Source: CAWDPQ01 sp049642465
Lineage (GTDB): Bacteria; Acidobacteriota; Vicinamibacteria; Vicinamibacterales; 2-12-FULL-66-21
DNA length: 64,000 bases
Direction of reading: 5' to 3'
NCBI GenBank assembly: GCA_049642465.1
Contig: JBAROV010000175.1
Span: 1 to 64,000, forward strand
In this document: positions 33,977 through 41,040 of the stretch, one piece after another
How positions within the stretch are numbered: the stretch's first letter is position 1
Layout: each line of letters starts with the position of its first letter
The notes under the pieces: model-generated
The model's input: only the letters and a program-made list of their open reading frames with translations
Databases searched by the model: none
What the model was told of the DNA's origin: nothing
Program-made: the position numbers and the translations under genes

Positions 33977-34677
33977 AGTTACTCGCCTTCGCACTCGCGC
34001 TCATCGCGCAACAGGCAGGCTCGGGGAACGCCGCCACAACCGGTTATCCGGAATGCGATCGGTTTATCCAGATGGTCAGCGAGTGTATTCGTACGAAGAT
34101 GCCAGCCGACGTCCGCCAGGAGAAACAACAGCAGCTCGATGCGTTCCGCAGCATGATTGGGACGTTCATCAGCGGCCCCGTGCTGACCGAAAAGTGCACG
34201 GAAAACATCCGGATCGAGATTCAGCGGGACCGATATGGATGTTACACGGCCCATGCCGCGAAATCAGGAGTGCAGACGCCATGCTCACTCGTGACTCACG
34301 CCGAACTGGAGCAGATTCTGGGTCGGTCGTTCCGGCCGGGCGAGCACCAGGCGGCGCGGTGTATGTATTCGCCCGCGGGTGGGCCCCCACTTCCCGTTGT
34401 CATAGAAACGCACTGGACTGACGGACGGCAACATCTCGCGGCCGCGCGCGATGCTGTCCGCCAGCTCGAGAAGAACACACGCACTCAAGCCGGGAAGAAG
34501 ACGGTCGCAGGCAGAACGGTCGAAGGGCTGGGCGATGACGCCTATTTCACCCTGGCGGGATTCATGCCGATGCTCCACGTTCGCAAGGGTGAGGCGGCGG
34601 TCGTCATCGAAGCGCAAGGCGCGAGCGACGCGCAACTAACAGCAATTGCGCGAAAGGCAGTCGAGCGGCTGCGCTGA
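33973..34677 (+). CDS. Exported protein with four-cysteine domain, second copy
   Basis: A 234-residue protein with a signal peptide. Residues about 24-92 repeat the cysteine domain of the 23337 gene: Cys28 (PECDR), Cys38, Cys75 and Cys90 (YGCYT), with the same 10- and 15-residue spacings. The C-terminal part (about 100-234) is different; it has SLVTHAELEQILGRSF and VEGLGDDAYF, a pattern seen in DUF3558-like or anti-sigma-associated lipoproteins, but this is not certain. The ATG overlaps the stop of OmpA paralogue 3. It ends the plus-strand cluster, 2 bp from the convergent quinoprotein gene. Confidence 0.6.
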   Translation: MKLLAFALALIAQQAGSGNAATTGYPECDRFIQMVSECIRTKMPADVRQEKQQQLDAFRSMIGTFISGPVLTEKCTENIRIEIQRDRYGCYTAHAAKSGVQTPCSLVTHAELEQILGRSFRPGEHQAARCMYSPAGGPPLPVVIETHWTDGRQHLAAARDAVRQLEKNTRTQAGKKTVAGRTVEGLGDDAYFTLAGFMPMLHVRKGEAAVVIEAQGASDAQLTAIARKAVERLR

Positions 34678-34679
34678 TG

Positions 34680-36905
34680 TTACTTGTTCGCTGGCAAGGC
34701 AAACGCCACGTAGACACCGCCCGAGGCTTCTCCCTTGCGTCCCTTGCCACCACCGGCACCGACGGCCACGTACTGCCGGCCATCAACCTCGTACACGGCC
34801 GGTGTGCCATTCGCACTGAATGGCAGCGTCGTCTCCCAGAGCAGCTCGCCTGTTTTCTTATCAAAAGCACGGAATTTTTTGTCGAAGTTCGTGGCGCCAA
34901 TGAAGACGAGACCGCCGGCGGTAACGGCCGGGCCACCGTAGTTTTCCGTTCCGGTCGTCTTGATGCCCTTGGCTGCCAGTTCCGGGTATTCGCCGAATGG
35001 TATCTGCCACGCGTACTTCCCCGTGTGCAGGTCGAGCGCGTTGAGCGTGCCCCACGGCGGCGTCACCGCGGGATATCCATCCGGATCGAGGAACTTTCGA
35101 TAGCCGGTGAAGCGATAGCGCACGTGGTGCGGCGAGTAGACGGGTTCCGCAAGCGGCGCCTCGTTGCCGGTCACGAGAAACTCGGCGATCGCAGCCACGG
35201 CTTCATCCGGAAGCGTCGGGAATCCCGCCATGCGCCCGGCCCCTTTGCGGATGATTCCTGCGATGTCCGCACGTGAGCGTCGATCGCCGATGCCGACGAG
35301 CGTCGGAATCTGCGGCGGCGTTCCCTGACGATCGTCGCGATGGCAGGCGGCGCAATCGCGGAGGTAGACGGCACGGCCGCTCTTCGGCGCCTCCGCAGGC
35401 GCGAGGCCGCCCGTCCACGGCAGATCGTTGGCGTTGATATACAGCAGGCCGGACTCCGGATCGAACGCTGAACCGCCCCACTCCGCGCCACCGTCGAATC
35501 CCGGAAAGATCACCGTTTGCTTGCCGACGGCGAAGGGCAGGAATTGTCCGTCGCTCCTGAACGTCGCAAACTGCTCGAGCGCCCACTTGTGTGCCTCTGG
35601 CGTTCGTGTCGTCAACATCTCCTGCGTGAGACGCTGACGCGAGAAAGGCGGCGGCGCCGTGGGCATCGGCTGGGTGTCGGCGGTCACTTCCCCGGGCACG
35701 TCGCTCGGCGGATACTTCCGGTATTCGATTGGATAGAGCGGCTTGCCCGTCACCCGATCGAACACAAAGACAAAGGCATGCTTCGTCGTCTGCGCCACCG
35801 CGTCGATCGATTGTCCGTTGCGGCGGATTGTCACGAGGCTGGGAGGCGATGGCAGATCGCGATCCCAGATGTCGTGGCGCACGAACTGAAAGTGCCAGAG
35901 GCGCTTTCCGGTTTCAGCGTTCAGCGCAATCAGGGAATTCGCATACAGATTGTCGCCCAGCCTGTTGGCGCCGTAGAAATCATCTGACGCCGATCCCGTC
36001 GGGACGAAGACGATGCCCCGGGCCGCATCGAGGGCCATGCCGGGCCAGCTGTTGGCGCCACCGTTGTACGTCCATGATTCCTTGGACCACGTGTCGTACC
36101 CTGATTCGCCGGGGTGCGGGATGGTGTGGAAGATCCATTTGAGCGCGCCGGTCCGCGCGTCGTAGGCGCGAACGTGTCCGGGCGAACCGGGGAGCCCTTC
36201 GTTGACGCGGCCGCCGATGATCAGCGAATCCCTGTACACGACGCCAGGTGAGGTGAGGCGGACGTTCTGGGTTTCAGGATCTCTCCCGAGGTCGCGCCGC
36301 AGATCGATACGGCCGTCTTCGCCGAAAGTCGGGACCGGTTTGCCTGTCTCGGCGTTCAGCGCATACAAGTACTGCCCCGAGGCGGCATAGACGCGACGGT
36401 CATCGCCAGCAGCCCAGTACATGAATCCGCGGTTCGGCCCCTGCCCCTTCGTGCCTGGATCAAAGGTCCAGAGGTGCTCGCCGCTATCGCCGCGCACGGC
36501 AAACGTCTTGTGGGTGGGTGAGTAGCCGTACAGAACCCCATCCACAACCATGGGCTGTGTCTGGAGCCCGCCGGATTCTCTGGTGTCGTACGTCCAGGCG
36601 AGTTGCAGCGTCTTGACGTTGCTGCGGTTGATCTGACGGAGCGGGGAGTAACGGATCTGCTCGGGACCGCCGCCGTAGAGCCACCTCGATCCGGGGCTCG
36701 TCCCTCGACTGGGCTCGGGACGACCCTGAGCTTGTCGAAGGGTCTGGGCTCGGCGCTCGGGGCTCGATCTTTGGCCGTAGGCCATCTCCAATGTCGAGCG
36801 ATACGGATCGAGTCCAGAGCCCAGAACCCCGAATCCCGAGTCGGCCGCTGCGCAGACAATCGTCAGCGCGAGACAAGGAGCGGCCAGTGTCCTACTTCGT
36901 CCCAC
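34680..36905 (-). CDS. PQQ-dependent quinoprotein dehydrogenase with internal cytochrome c domain
   Basis: A 741-residue periplasmic dehydrogenase. The eight-bladed quinoprotein propeller shows repeated W motifs (LQLAWTYDT, WTFDPG, WIFHTIPHPGESGYDTW). A cytochrome c module with CAACH is inserted near residues 545-635, before the last blades (WGTLNALDLHTGKYAWQ). It should oxidise a sugar or alcohol and pass electrons to the respiratory chain. The GTG at 36905 is proposed because it gives a typical signal peptide (TLAAPCLALTIVCAAA) and overlaps the upstream ThuA stop by 14 bp; the longer frame would overlap that gene by 158 bp. A double-hairpin repeat (36701-36742) is translated in frame after the signal peptide. 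Confidence 0.85.
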   Translation of the reverse strand: MGRSRTLAAPCLALTIVCAAADSGFGVLGSGLDPYRSTLEMAYGQRSSPERRAQTLRQAQGRPEPSRGTSPGSRWLYGGGPEQIRYSPLRQINRSNVKTLQLAWTYDTRESGGLQTQPMVVDGVLYGYSPTHKTFAVRGDSGEHLWTFDPGTKGQGPNRGFMYWAAGDDRRVYAASGQYLYALNAETGKPVPTFGEDGRIDLRRDLGRDPETQNVRLTSPGVVYRDSLIIGGRVNEGLPGSPGHVRAYDARTGALKWIFHTIPHPGESGYDTWSKESWTYNGGANSWPGMALDAARGIVFVPTGSASDDFYGANRLGDNLYANSLIALNAETGKRLWHFQFVRHDIWDRDLPSPPSLVTIRRNGQSIDAVAQTTKHAFVFVFDRVTGKPLYPIEYRKYPPSDVPGEVTADTQPMPTAPPPFSRQRLTQEMLTTRTPEAHKWALEQFATFRSDGQFLPFAVGKQTVIFPGFDGGAEWGGSAFDPESGLLYINANDLPWTGGLAPAEAPKSGRAVYLRDCAACHRDDRQGTPPQIPTLVGIGDRRSRADIAGIIRKGAGRMAGFPTLPDEAVAAIAEFLVTGNEAPLAEPVYSPHHVRYRFTGYRKFLDPDGYPAVTPPWGTLNALDLHTGKYAWQIPFGEYPELAAKGIKTTGTENYGGPAVTAGGLVFIGATNFDKKFRAFDKKTGELLWETTLPFSANGTPAVYEVDGRQYVAVGAGGGKGRKGEASGGVYVAFALPANK
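36701..36742. repeat. Double-hairpin repeat inside a coding region
   Basis: Two adjacent imperfect palindromes, TCCCTCGACTGGGCTCGGGA (36701-36720) and CCCTGAGCTTGTCGAAGGG (36724-36742). The second is a repeat widely seen between and within genes of many bacteria. Here it is read in frame by the quinoprotein gene as LRQAQGRPEPSRG, between the signal peptide and the first propeller strand. Confidence 0.8.
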
Positions 36906-38376
36906 CCTTGACGCTCGGGGAATCGTCTGCTGGCAAGTCGCCGAGCACGTACTGCATCCCCAGCATGACGTGCTCGACCAGCGGCTTGATCGCGTAGATC
37001 TTTTCGTCGTGTCCGTGTGCCTCGTAGAAGACGCGGCCTTTGCCTTCACGACGAATCCAGCTCAAGGCGTAATCACCGTCAGAGCGCGGGAACTGCTCCT
37101 TGGCCTTGTCCTCCGCGCTCATCTTCGGGTAGTCGACACTCGTCAAGACGCGGAGGTTCTGGCGTGAGTAGGTCTCACGGCCGAACGTGTAGGTTTCGTC
37201 GACCACCTGGAAGTCCGACAAGCCTTTGAACGGCGCGTTGAGCGGGTGATTGGGTTCGTCAATCTTGTAGTGAATCAACTGGCCGTTGTTCCAGTGGAAC
37301 TTGAAGAATCCGCCAATCAACTTGTTGAACTCCGGCCACGTGCCCACCTGGTCGTCCGGGCCGAGCTGCGTGGCGCGGGCCTGAATCGGGAAGCCTGTCG
37401 GTCCGAGCGGTGCTGGCGCCGGCGGTGGAATGACCAGCGCCATGCGCTGCGGGAATTCCTGCTGACTGATCCGCCCAGCCTTGGCCGTGTCCATCTTCTC
37501 GAACCAGGCATCGGCGAGCGCGCTGACTTCGTCACGGCTCAACTTCTGATCGCTGTTCTTGTCTCCCTGCGAGACGAGCTGACCCGCCAGCGAGCCGGCG
37601 AAGCCGCCGCCGGCACCTCGCCCGCCGCGACCCCCGCCACGTCCTCCCCGGCCTTCGCCGCTGAGGGACTGCTTGCTCGCGTGATACGAGTCGCTTGCCG
37701 CGTGAATTCCGGCCAGCCCCTTTCCACCCCGCACGAAATCGAGCAGTGCCTTCCTCCGCGCGGCAGTTACCGCCGCATCGTTGGGATCGTCAAGGAATTG
37801 TCCGGTCGTGCTGGCGAGGAAGATGGCGTCGTACTGTTTCAGGTTCTGTTCGTTGATGTCTGCGGCATCGTACGTGATCGTTGTCGACCAGGCGCCCGTC
37901 TTCTTCCCCATCTCTTCGACGGTCCGCGCGGCGAGCGGGATGGATGAGTGGACGAAGCCGGCGGCCTTGCCAAGCACGAGTACCTTGCGCGCCTGCTTCG
38001 GTTTCACTGCGGTTTTGGCTGGAAGCGCGGCCACCATCGCCGTTACGTCGTCAGGGTTGGGCGTCTGGTTCTGCACGGCGCGGCCACGGCCTGTTGGGAA
38101 GAAGCCGGCGCTTGCAGGCACTGGCAACGCTGCGTTGAGACCGAGGTTCACCTGCTCCTGAGTAAGCGCCCCACCCTTTTCCGAATCCCACTCGGTGAAC
38201 CACTTATCGAACGCAGTCTTCAGCTCATCTTTGGTGACTGCGGCGTCCTTGTTCGCATCAACCGCCGTGAACAGCGAAGCGGACAGCCCGCCACGGCCAC
38301 CCTGACCCTGCACGCCAACTCCGGCAACCGTCAAGGCAGCGACAACTCCAAAGACCGCAATATGTGTGGCTCGCAT
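36892..38376 (-). CDS. ThuA-domain protein with inserted EF-hands
   Basis: A 494-residue exported protein. After the signal peptide, an EF-hand-like loop DANKDAAVTKDE (about 40-51) precedes a ThuA (glutamine amidotransferase-like) domain starting at KVLVLGKAAGFVHSS and continuing FVRGGKGLAGIHAASDS. The ThuA fold is then interrupted by an RG-rich run (GRGGRGGGRGGRG), a second EF-hand DKNSDQKLSRDE and another helix pair, before resuming at FNKLIGGFFKFHWN and ending with YALSWIRREGKGRVFYEAHGH. ThuA proteins belong to sugar-utilisation loci, often with 3-keto-sugar metabolism; the catalytic role is undefined. GGAG precedes the ATG; the downstream quinoprotein gene overlaps its stop. Confidence 0.85.
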   Translation of the reverse strand: MRATHIAVFGVVAALTVAGVGVQGQGGRGGLSASLFTAVDANKDAAVTKDELKTAFDKWFTEWDSEKGGALTQEQVNLGLNAALPVPASAGFFPTGRGRAVQNQTPNPDDVTAMVAALPAKTAVKPKQARKVLVLGKAAGFVHSSIPLAARTVEEMGKKTGAWSTTITYDAADINEQNLKQYDAIFLASTTGQFLDDPNDAAVTAARRKALLDFVRGGKGLAGIHAASDSYHASKQSLSGEGRGGRGGGRGGRGAGGGFAGSLAGQLVSQGDKNSDQKLSRDEVSALADAWFEKMDTAKAGRISQQEFPQRMALVIPPPAPAPLGPTGFPIQARATQLGPDDQVGTWPEFNKLIGGFFKFHWNNGQLIHYKIDEPNHPLNAPFKGLSDFQVVDETYTFGRETYSRQNLRVLTSVDYPKMSAEDKAKEQFPRSDGDYALSWIRREGKGRVFYEAHGHDEKIYAIKPLVEHVMLGMQYVLGDLPADDSPSVKGGTK

Positions 38377-38489
38377 CGTCCTCGACTCCTCAGTTTTACT
38401 TCGACTCCGTCCGACGTGTGAAACTAATCCGCATTCGAACTCGCCCAGGTGCGTAGTGCCGGCACTGGCCGGCCGCGTCCCCCCGGCGA

Positions 38490-39266
38490 TTATCGAGAAG
38501 ACGACGACTTCGCCAGCAACATCGACACATCCCGCTTACCCGCCCACGCAATGCCGCGAAGCAGCAGCTCCTGGTACGTCGGCTGCGAGAAATTCTTATA
38601 GTAATGCGCTTGCATGGAGACGAACGCCCGGTAAGGTTGCCCACCTTGCTGCGTGTGCTCGTAGATCCACGCCTGCGGAACAACTTCCCCCTTCTGCGGT
38701 ATCTCGGTGGTCACGAGCGCGCGCATCTGCGGCGTGGTTCGCAGCATGAAAAACGCCTCGTCTCCGAATTCGAAATCCTGCAGCCCGCGGGTGATCGGAT
38801 GCGCGTTGTCCACGAAGTGCATCTTCAATACGCCGCGCGCCCAATTCGGCTCGCCGTGCTGCTTGGCGGCTCCAGCCACTGTCGAAAACCACGCCGCATC
38901 GTCCGAGCACATCCCGTCGTGGAGGATGACAAGACCACCGCCGCGTTTCGTGAACGCATCGAGCGTGGCGCGTTCCGAAGGACTGCAGGTGCCACCATCA
39001 CCCTTGTGAATGATCATGACGTCCGTTTTGGCAAGCTCGTCGGCGGTTGGAAACCGTAGCGCGCCTTGCACCGATGCGCCGCGCCCGGTCAACAGCCTGG
39101 TCCAGTCGTTGAGGAACGTCGGATAGTCGTGCTCGCCGTTTCCGGCGGGCCCGTGCGTCTTTTCTCCCGCGCGAATGAAAACGCGGAGCGAGTCGCGCTG
39201 TGCAGTCATGGGCGTCCAGACAAGCACGGAGAGAGCCGCCAACACAAGCCAGAGCTTTTTCGTCAT
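38490..39266 (-). CDS. ThuA-domain exported protein
   Basis: A 258-residue protein with a signal peptide (LVLAALSVLVWTPMTAQ) and a complete ThuA-like domain: RVFIRAGEKTHGPAGNGEHDYPTF, GGGLVILHDGMCS, HFVDNAHPITRGLQDFEFGDEAFF and RAFVSMQAHYYKNF. Proteins with this opening are commonly annotated as ThuA or trehalose-utilisation proteins in Acidobacteriota and Planctomycetota. An inverted-repeat element ends 15 bp upstream of its start, between this gene and the upstream sugar dehydrogenase gene. The 113-bp gap upstream of its end, before the EF-hand ThuA gene, holds nothing recognisable. Confidence 0.85.
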   Translation of the reverse strand: MTKKLWLVLAALSVLVWTPMTAQRDSLRVFIRAGEKTHGPAGNGEHDYPTFLNDWTRLLTGRGASVQGALRFPTADELAKTDVMIIHKGDGGTCSPSERATLDAFTKRGGGLVILHDGMCSDDAAWFSTVAGAAKQHGEPNWARGVLKMHFVDNAHPITRGLQDFEFGDEAFFMLRTTPQMRALVTTEIPQKGEVVPQAWIYEHTQQGGQPYRAFVSMQAHYYKNFSQPTYQELLLRGIAWAGKRDVSMLLAKSSSSR

Positions 39267-39281
39267 CGTATTCCCTCACAA

Positions 39282-39360
39282 GGGGTCAGATCTTGTTTCT
39301 TGCACGTCTGTCCTCTTTCCTAGAATGGGGACAAACGTGCAAGAAACAAGATCTGACCCC
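39282..39360. mobile_element. Inverted-repeat element (MITE/REP-like), copy 2
   Basis: A 79-bp near-perfect hairpin whose 25-bp ends (GGGGTCAGATCTTGTTTCTT onward) match copy 1 at 11140-11263; pairing continues imperfectly through a TGTCC motif to a TAGAA centre. It fills the gap between a quinoprotein stop (5 bp away) and a ThuA start (15 bp away), so it could also act as a transcript-processing or termination hairpin for the minus-strand genes. Confidence 0.75.
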
Positions 39361-39365
39361 GTCTT

Positions 39366-40949
39366 TCACTCGACGGGAACGAGTCGCACGACGGTTCCGG
39401 TCGTGGACTGTGAAAGAGTCTGGCCCGGCAACTGCAAAGCCACATAGAACAGTCCGTCCGAACCTTGGATGATATCGCGCACCCGGCCGAACTGATTGAA
39501 AACTATTTCCTGGTGAGCCACCTTGTCCCCGCTCACCTCCAGTCGGCGAAGCTGCTGACCGCCAAGCCCGCCAACGAACAAGTTGTTCTTCCAACCGGGA
39601 TACCGCGTGCCCGTGTAGAACGACATTCCAGCGGGCGCAATGGTCGGAGTGTAGTAGACGATTGGCTGCTCCATTCCCTCTTCCGCGCGCTTCGTTATGC
39701 CCGGTTGAATGCCGTGCGTGATGACACCCCACCCGTAATTGCGCCCACGCTCGATGATGTTGATCTCATCGCCGCCCTGAGGCCCGTGTTCGGATTCCCA
39801 CAGCTTGCCCGTCACCGGATCCCACGCCAGCCCTTGAGGATGACGATGGCCGTAGCTCCAGATGGTTGGAAGTGCTCCGGGACGATTGACGAACGGGTTG
39901 TCCTTGGGCACCGATCCATCGTCATTCACGCGGTGGATCTTCCCGGTGGGCTTCGCAAGGTCCTGTGCGTCCATCGGGATCTGGCGCTCGCCAATCGTGT
40001 AGAAGAGATGGTTGGCCTTGTCGAAGATGAACCGTGCGCCATAGTGCGCGTTGACCGGCGTGTAGAGCTCAGGCACCGCGCGAAACAACAACTGCTGATC
40101 GACCCACTCGTTGTTCTTGTTGATCTTTCCGCGGACGATCACCGTCATCGAAGGAATGCTGGGCGGCCCGCTGGCACGTCCTCCCTGCGGAGGAGTCGCC
40201 TGTGGCGGCGTCTGATCGGGAGGAGGCGGCTTATAGCCGGGAAGCGTCTCCGAGTAGGCAAGATAAATCCAGCCGTTGTTTGCATACTGCGGATGGACTT
40301 CGACGTCGAGGAGACCTCCGTCCTGCCGCTCCCAGACCTGCGGGGTCCCTTTAACAGGATCCGGAACCAGCTTCCCTTTCTCCACGATTCGCAGCCGGCC
40401 AGGACGTTCGGTGATCAGAAGACGACCGTCGGGCAGAAACGCGAGGGCCCAGGGCGTTTCGAGTTCCCGCGCGATGACTTCGATTTTGAACGTCTGTTTT
40501 TCTGACTTGATGATCTGCCCGTCTGGATCCGGAACGAGTTGCGGCTTGGGCTGCTGATTCGCCGCCTGCGTACGGATGTAGGCCACGAGCTGCCAGATCT
40601 GCTGTTCGCTCAACACCTCCTTGAACGGCAGCATCTCCGTTTGCGGAATCCCGTGGGTGATGTTCCAGACGATGCTCTCGTCATCGCCGCCACGGGTCCA
40701 TTGGTTATCGAAGAGCGTCGCGACACGACCGGGTATGGATTCCGTGCCGTGACAGGGTGCGCAGCGCTCGACGTAGAGCAACGCGGCTGCGCCGCGCCCG
40801 CCGCCTCGATTGCCGGACGGCGGGACAGGGGTGGGAAATGTCGGAGATCGGGTTGGCAGTCCCGGCGGCGGTGGCTGCTGGCCAACAAGAGGAATCCAGG
40901 AAGCCACGCAAAGAAACAAAAGGACGACGCGGCGGGGTGTCGGGTACAT
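39366..40949 (-). CDS. PQQ-dependent soluble sugar dehydrogenase with N-terminal cytochrome c
   Basis: A 527-residue exported protein. After a signal peptide (VVLLFLCVASWIPLVGQ), a cytochrome c domain has CAPCH near residue 60. A six-bladed GSDH/Yli-type propeller follows: LETPWALAFLPDGRLLITERPGRLR, ENPFVN-like DNPFVNRPGALPTIWSYGHRHPQGLAWDP and GPQGGDEINIIERGRNYGW. His in YGHRHPQG and Arg/Lys nearby match the PQQ site of soluble aldose dehydrogenases. It would oxidise aldoses to lactones in the periplasm and transfer electrons through its haem. ATG 40949 was chosen because the longer frame runs through a CTTCCAG repeat. Confidence 0.87.
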   Translation of the reverse strand: MYPTPRRVVLLFLCVASWIPLVGQQPPPPGLPTRSPTFPTPVPPSGNRGGGRGAAALLYVERCAPCHGTESIPGRVATLFDNQWTRGGDDESIVWNITHGIPQTEMLPFKEVLSEQQIWQLVAYIRTQAANQQPKPQLVPDPDGQIIKSEKQTFKIEVIARELETPWALAFLPDGRLLITERPGRLRIVEKGKLVPDPVKGTPQVWERQDGGLLDVEVHPQYANNGWIYLAYSETLPGYKPPPPDQTPPQATPPQGGRASGPPSIPSMTVIVRGKINKNNEWVDQQLLFRAVPELYTPVNAHYGARFIFDKANHLFYTIGERQIPMDAQDLAKPTGKIHRVNDDGSVPKDNPFVNRPGALPTIWSYGHRHPQGLAWDPVTGKLWESEHGPQGGDEINIIERGRNYGWGVITHGIQPGITKRAEEGMEQPIVYYTPTIAPAGMSFYTGTRYPGWKNNLFVGGLGGQQLRRLEVSGDKVAHQEIVFNQFGRVRDIIQGSDGLFYVALQLPGQTLSQSTTGTVVRLVPVE

Positions 40950-40964
40950 CGACGATAAAGCTAA

Positions 40965-41039
40965 CAGCTTCCAGCTCCCAGCTTCCAGCACGACGTGCTG
41001 TTCTGGATGCTGGAAGCTGGAAGCCGGAAGCTGGCAGCC
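40965..41039. repeat. CTTCCAG inverted-repeat array
   Basis: AGCTTCCAGCTCCCAGCTTC on one side and GCTGGAAGCTGGAAGCCGGA on the other pair around an AGCACGACGTGCT centre. It fills the space between the TonB receptor stop (41041) and the sugar dehydrogenase start and could form a long hairpin in RNA, possibly a terminator or processing site. Same family as 7498-7538. Confidence 0.7.
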
Positions 41040-41040
41040 G

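Noticed and set aside
19389..34677. Type VI secretion, extracellular contractile system or curli-like system for the envelope cluster
   Set aside because: No sheath, tube, baseplate, ATPase or CsgA/CsgG-type protein is present; OmpA domains alone do not justify the call.
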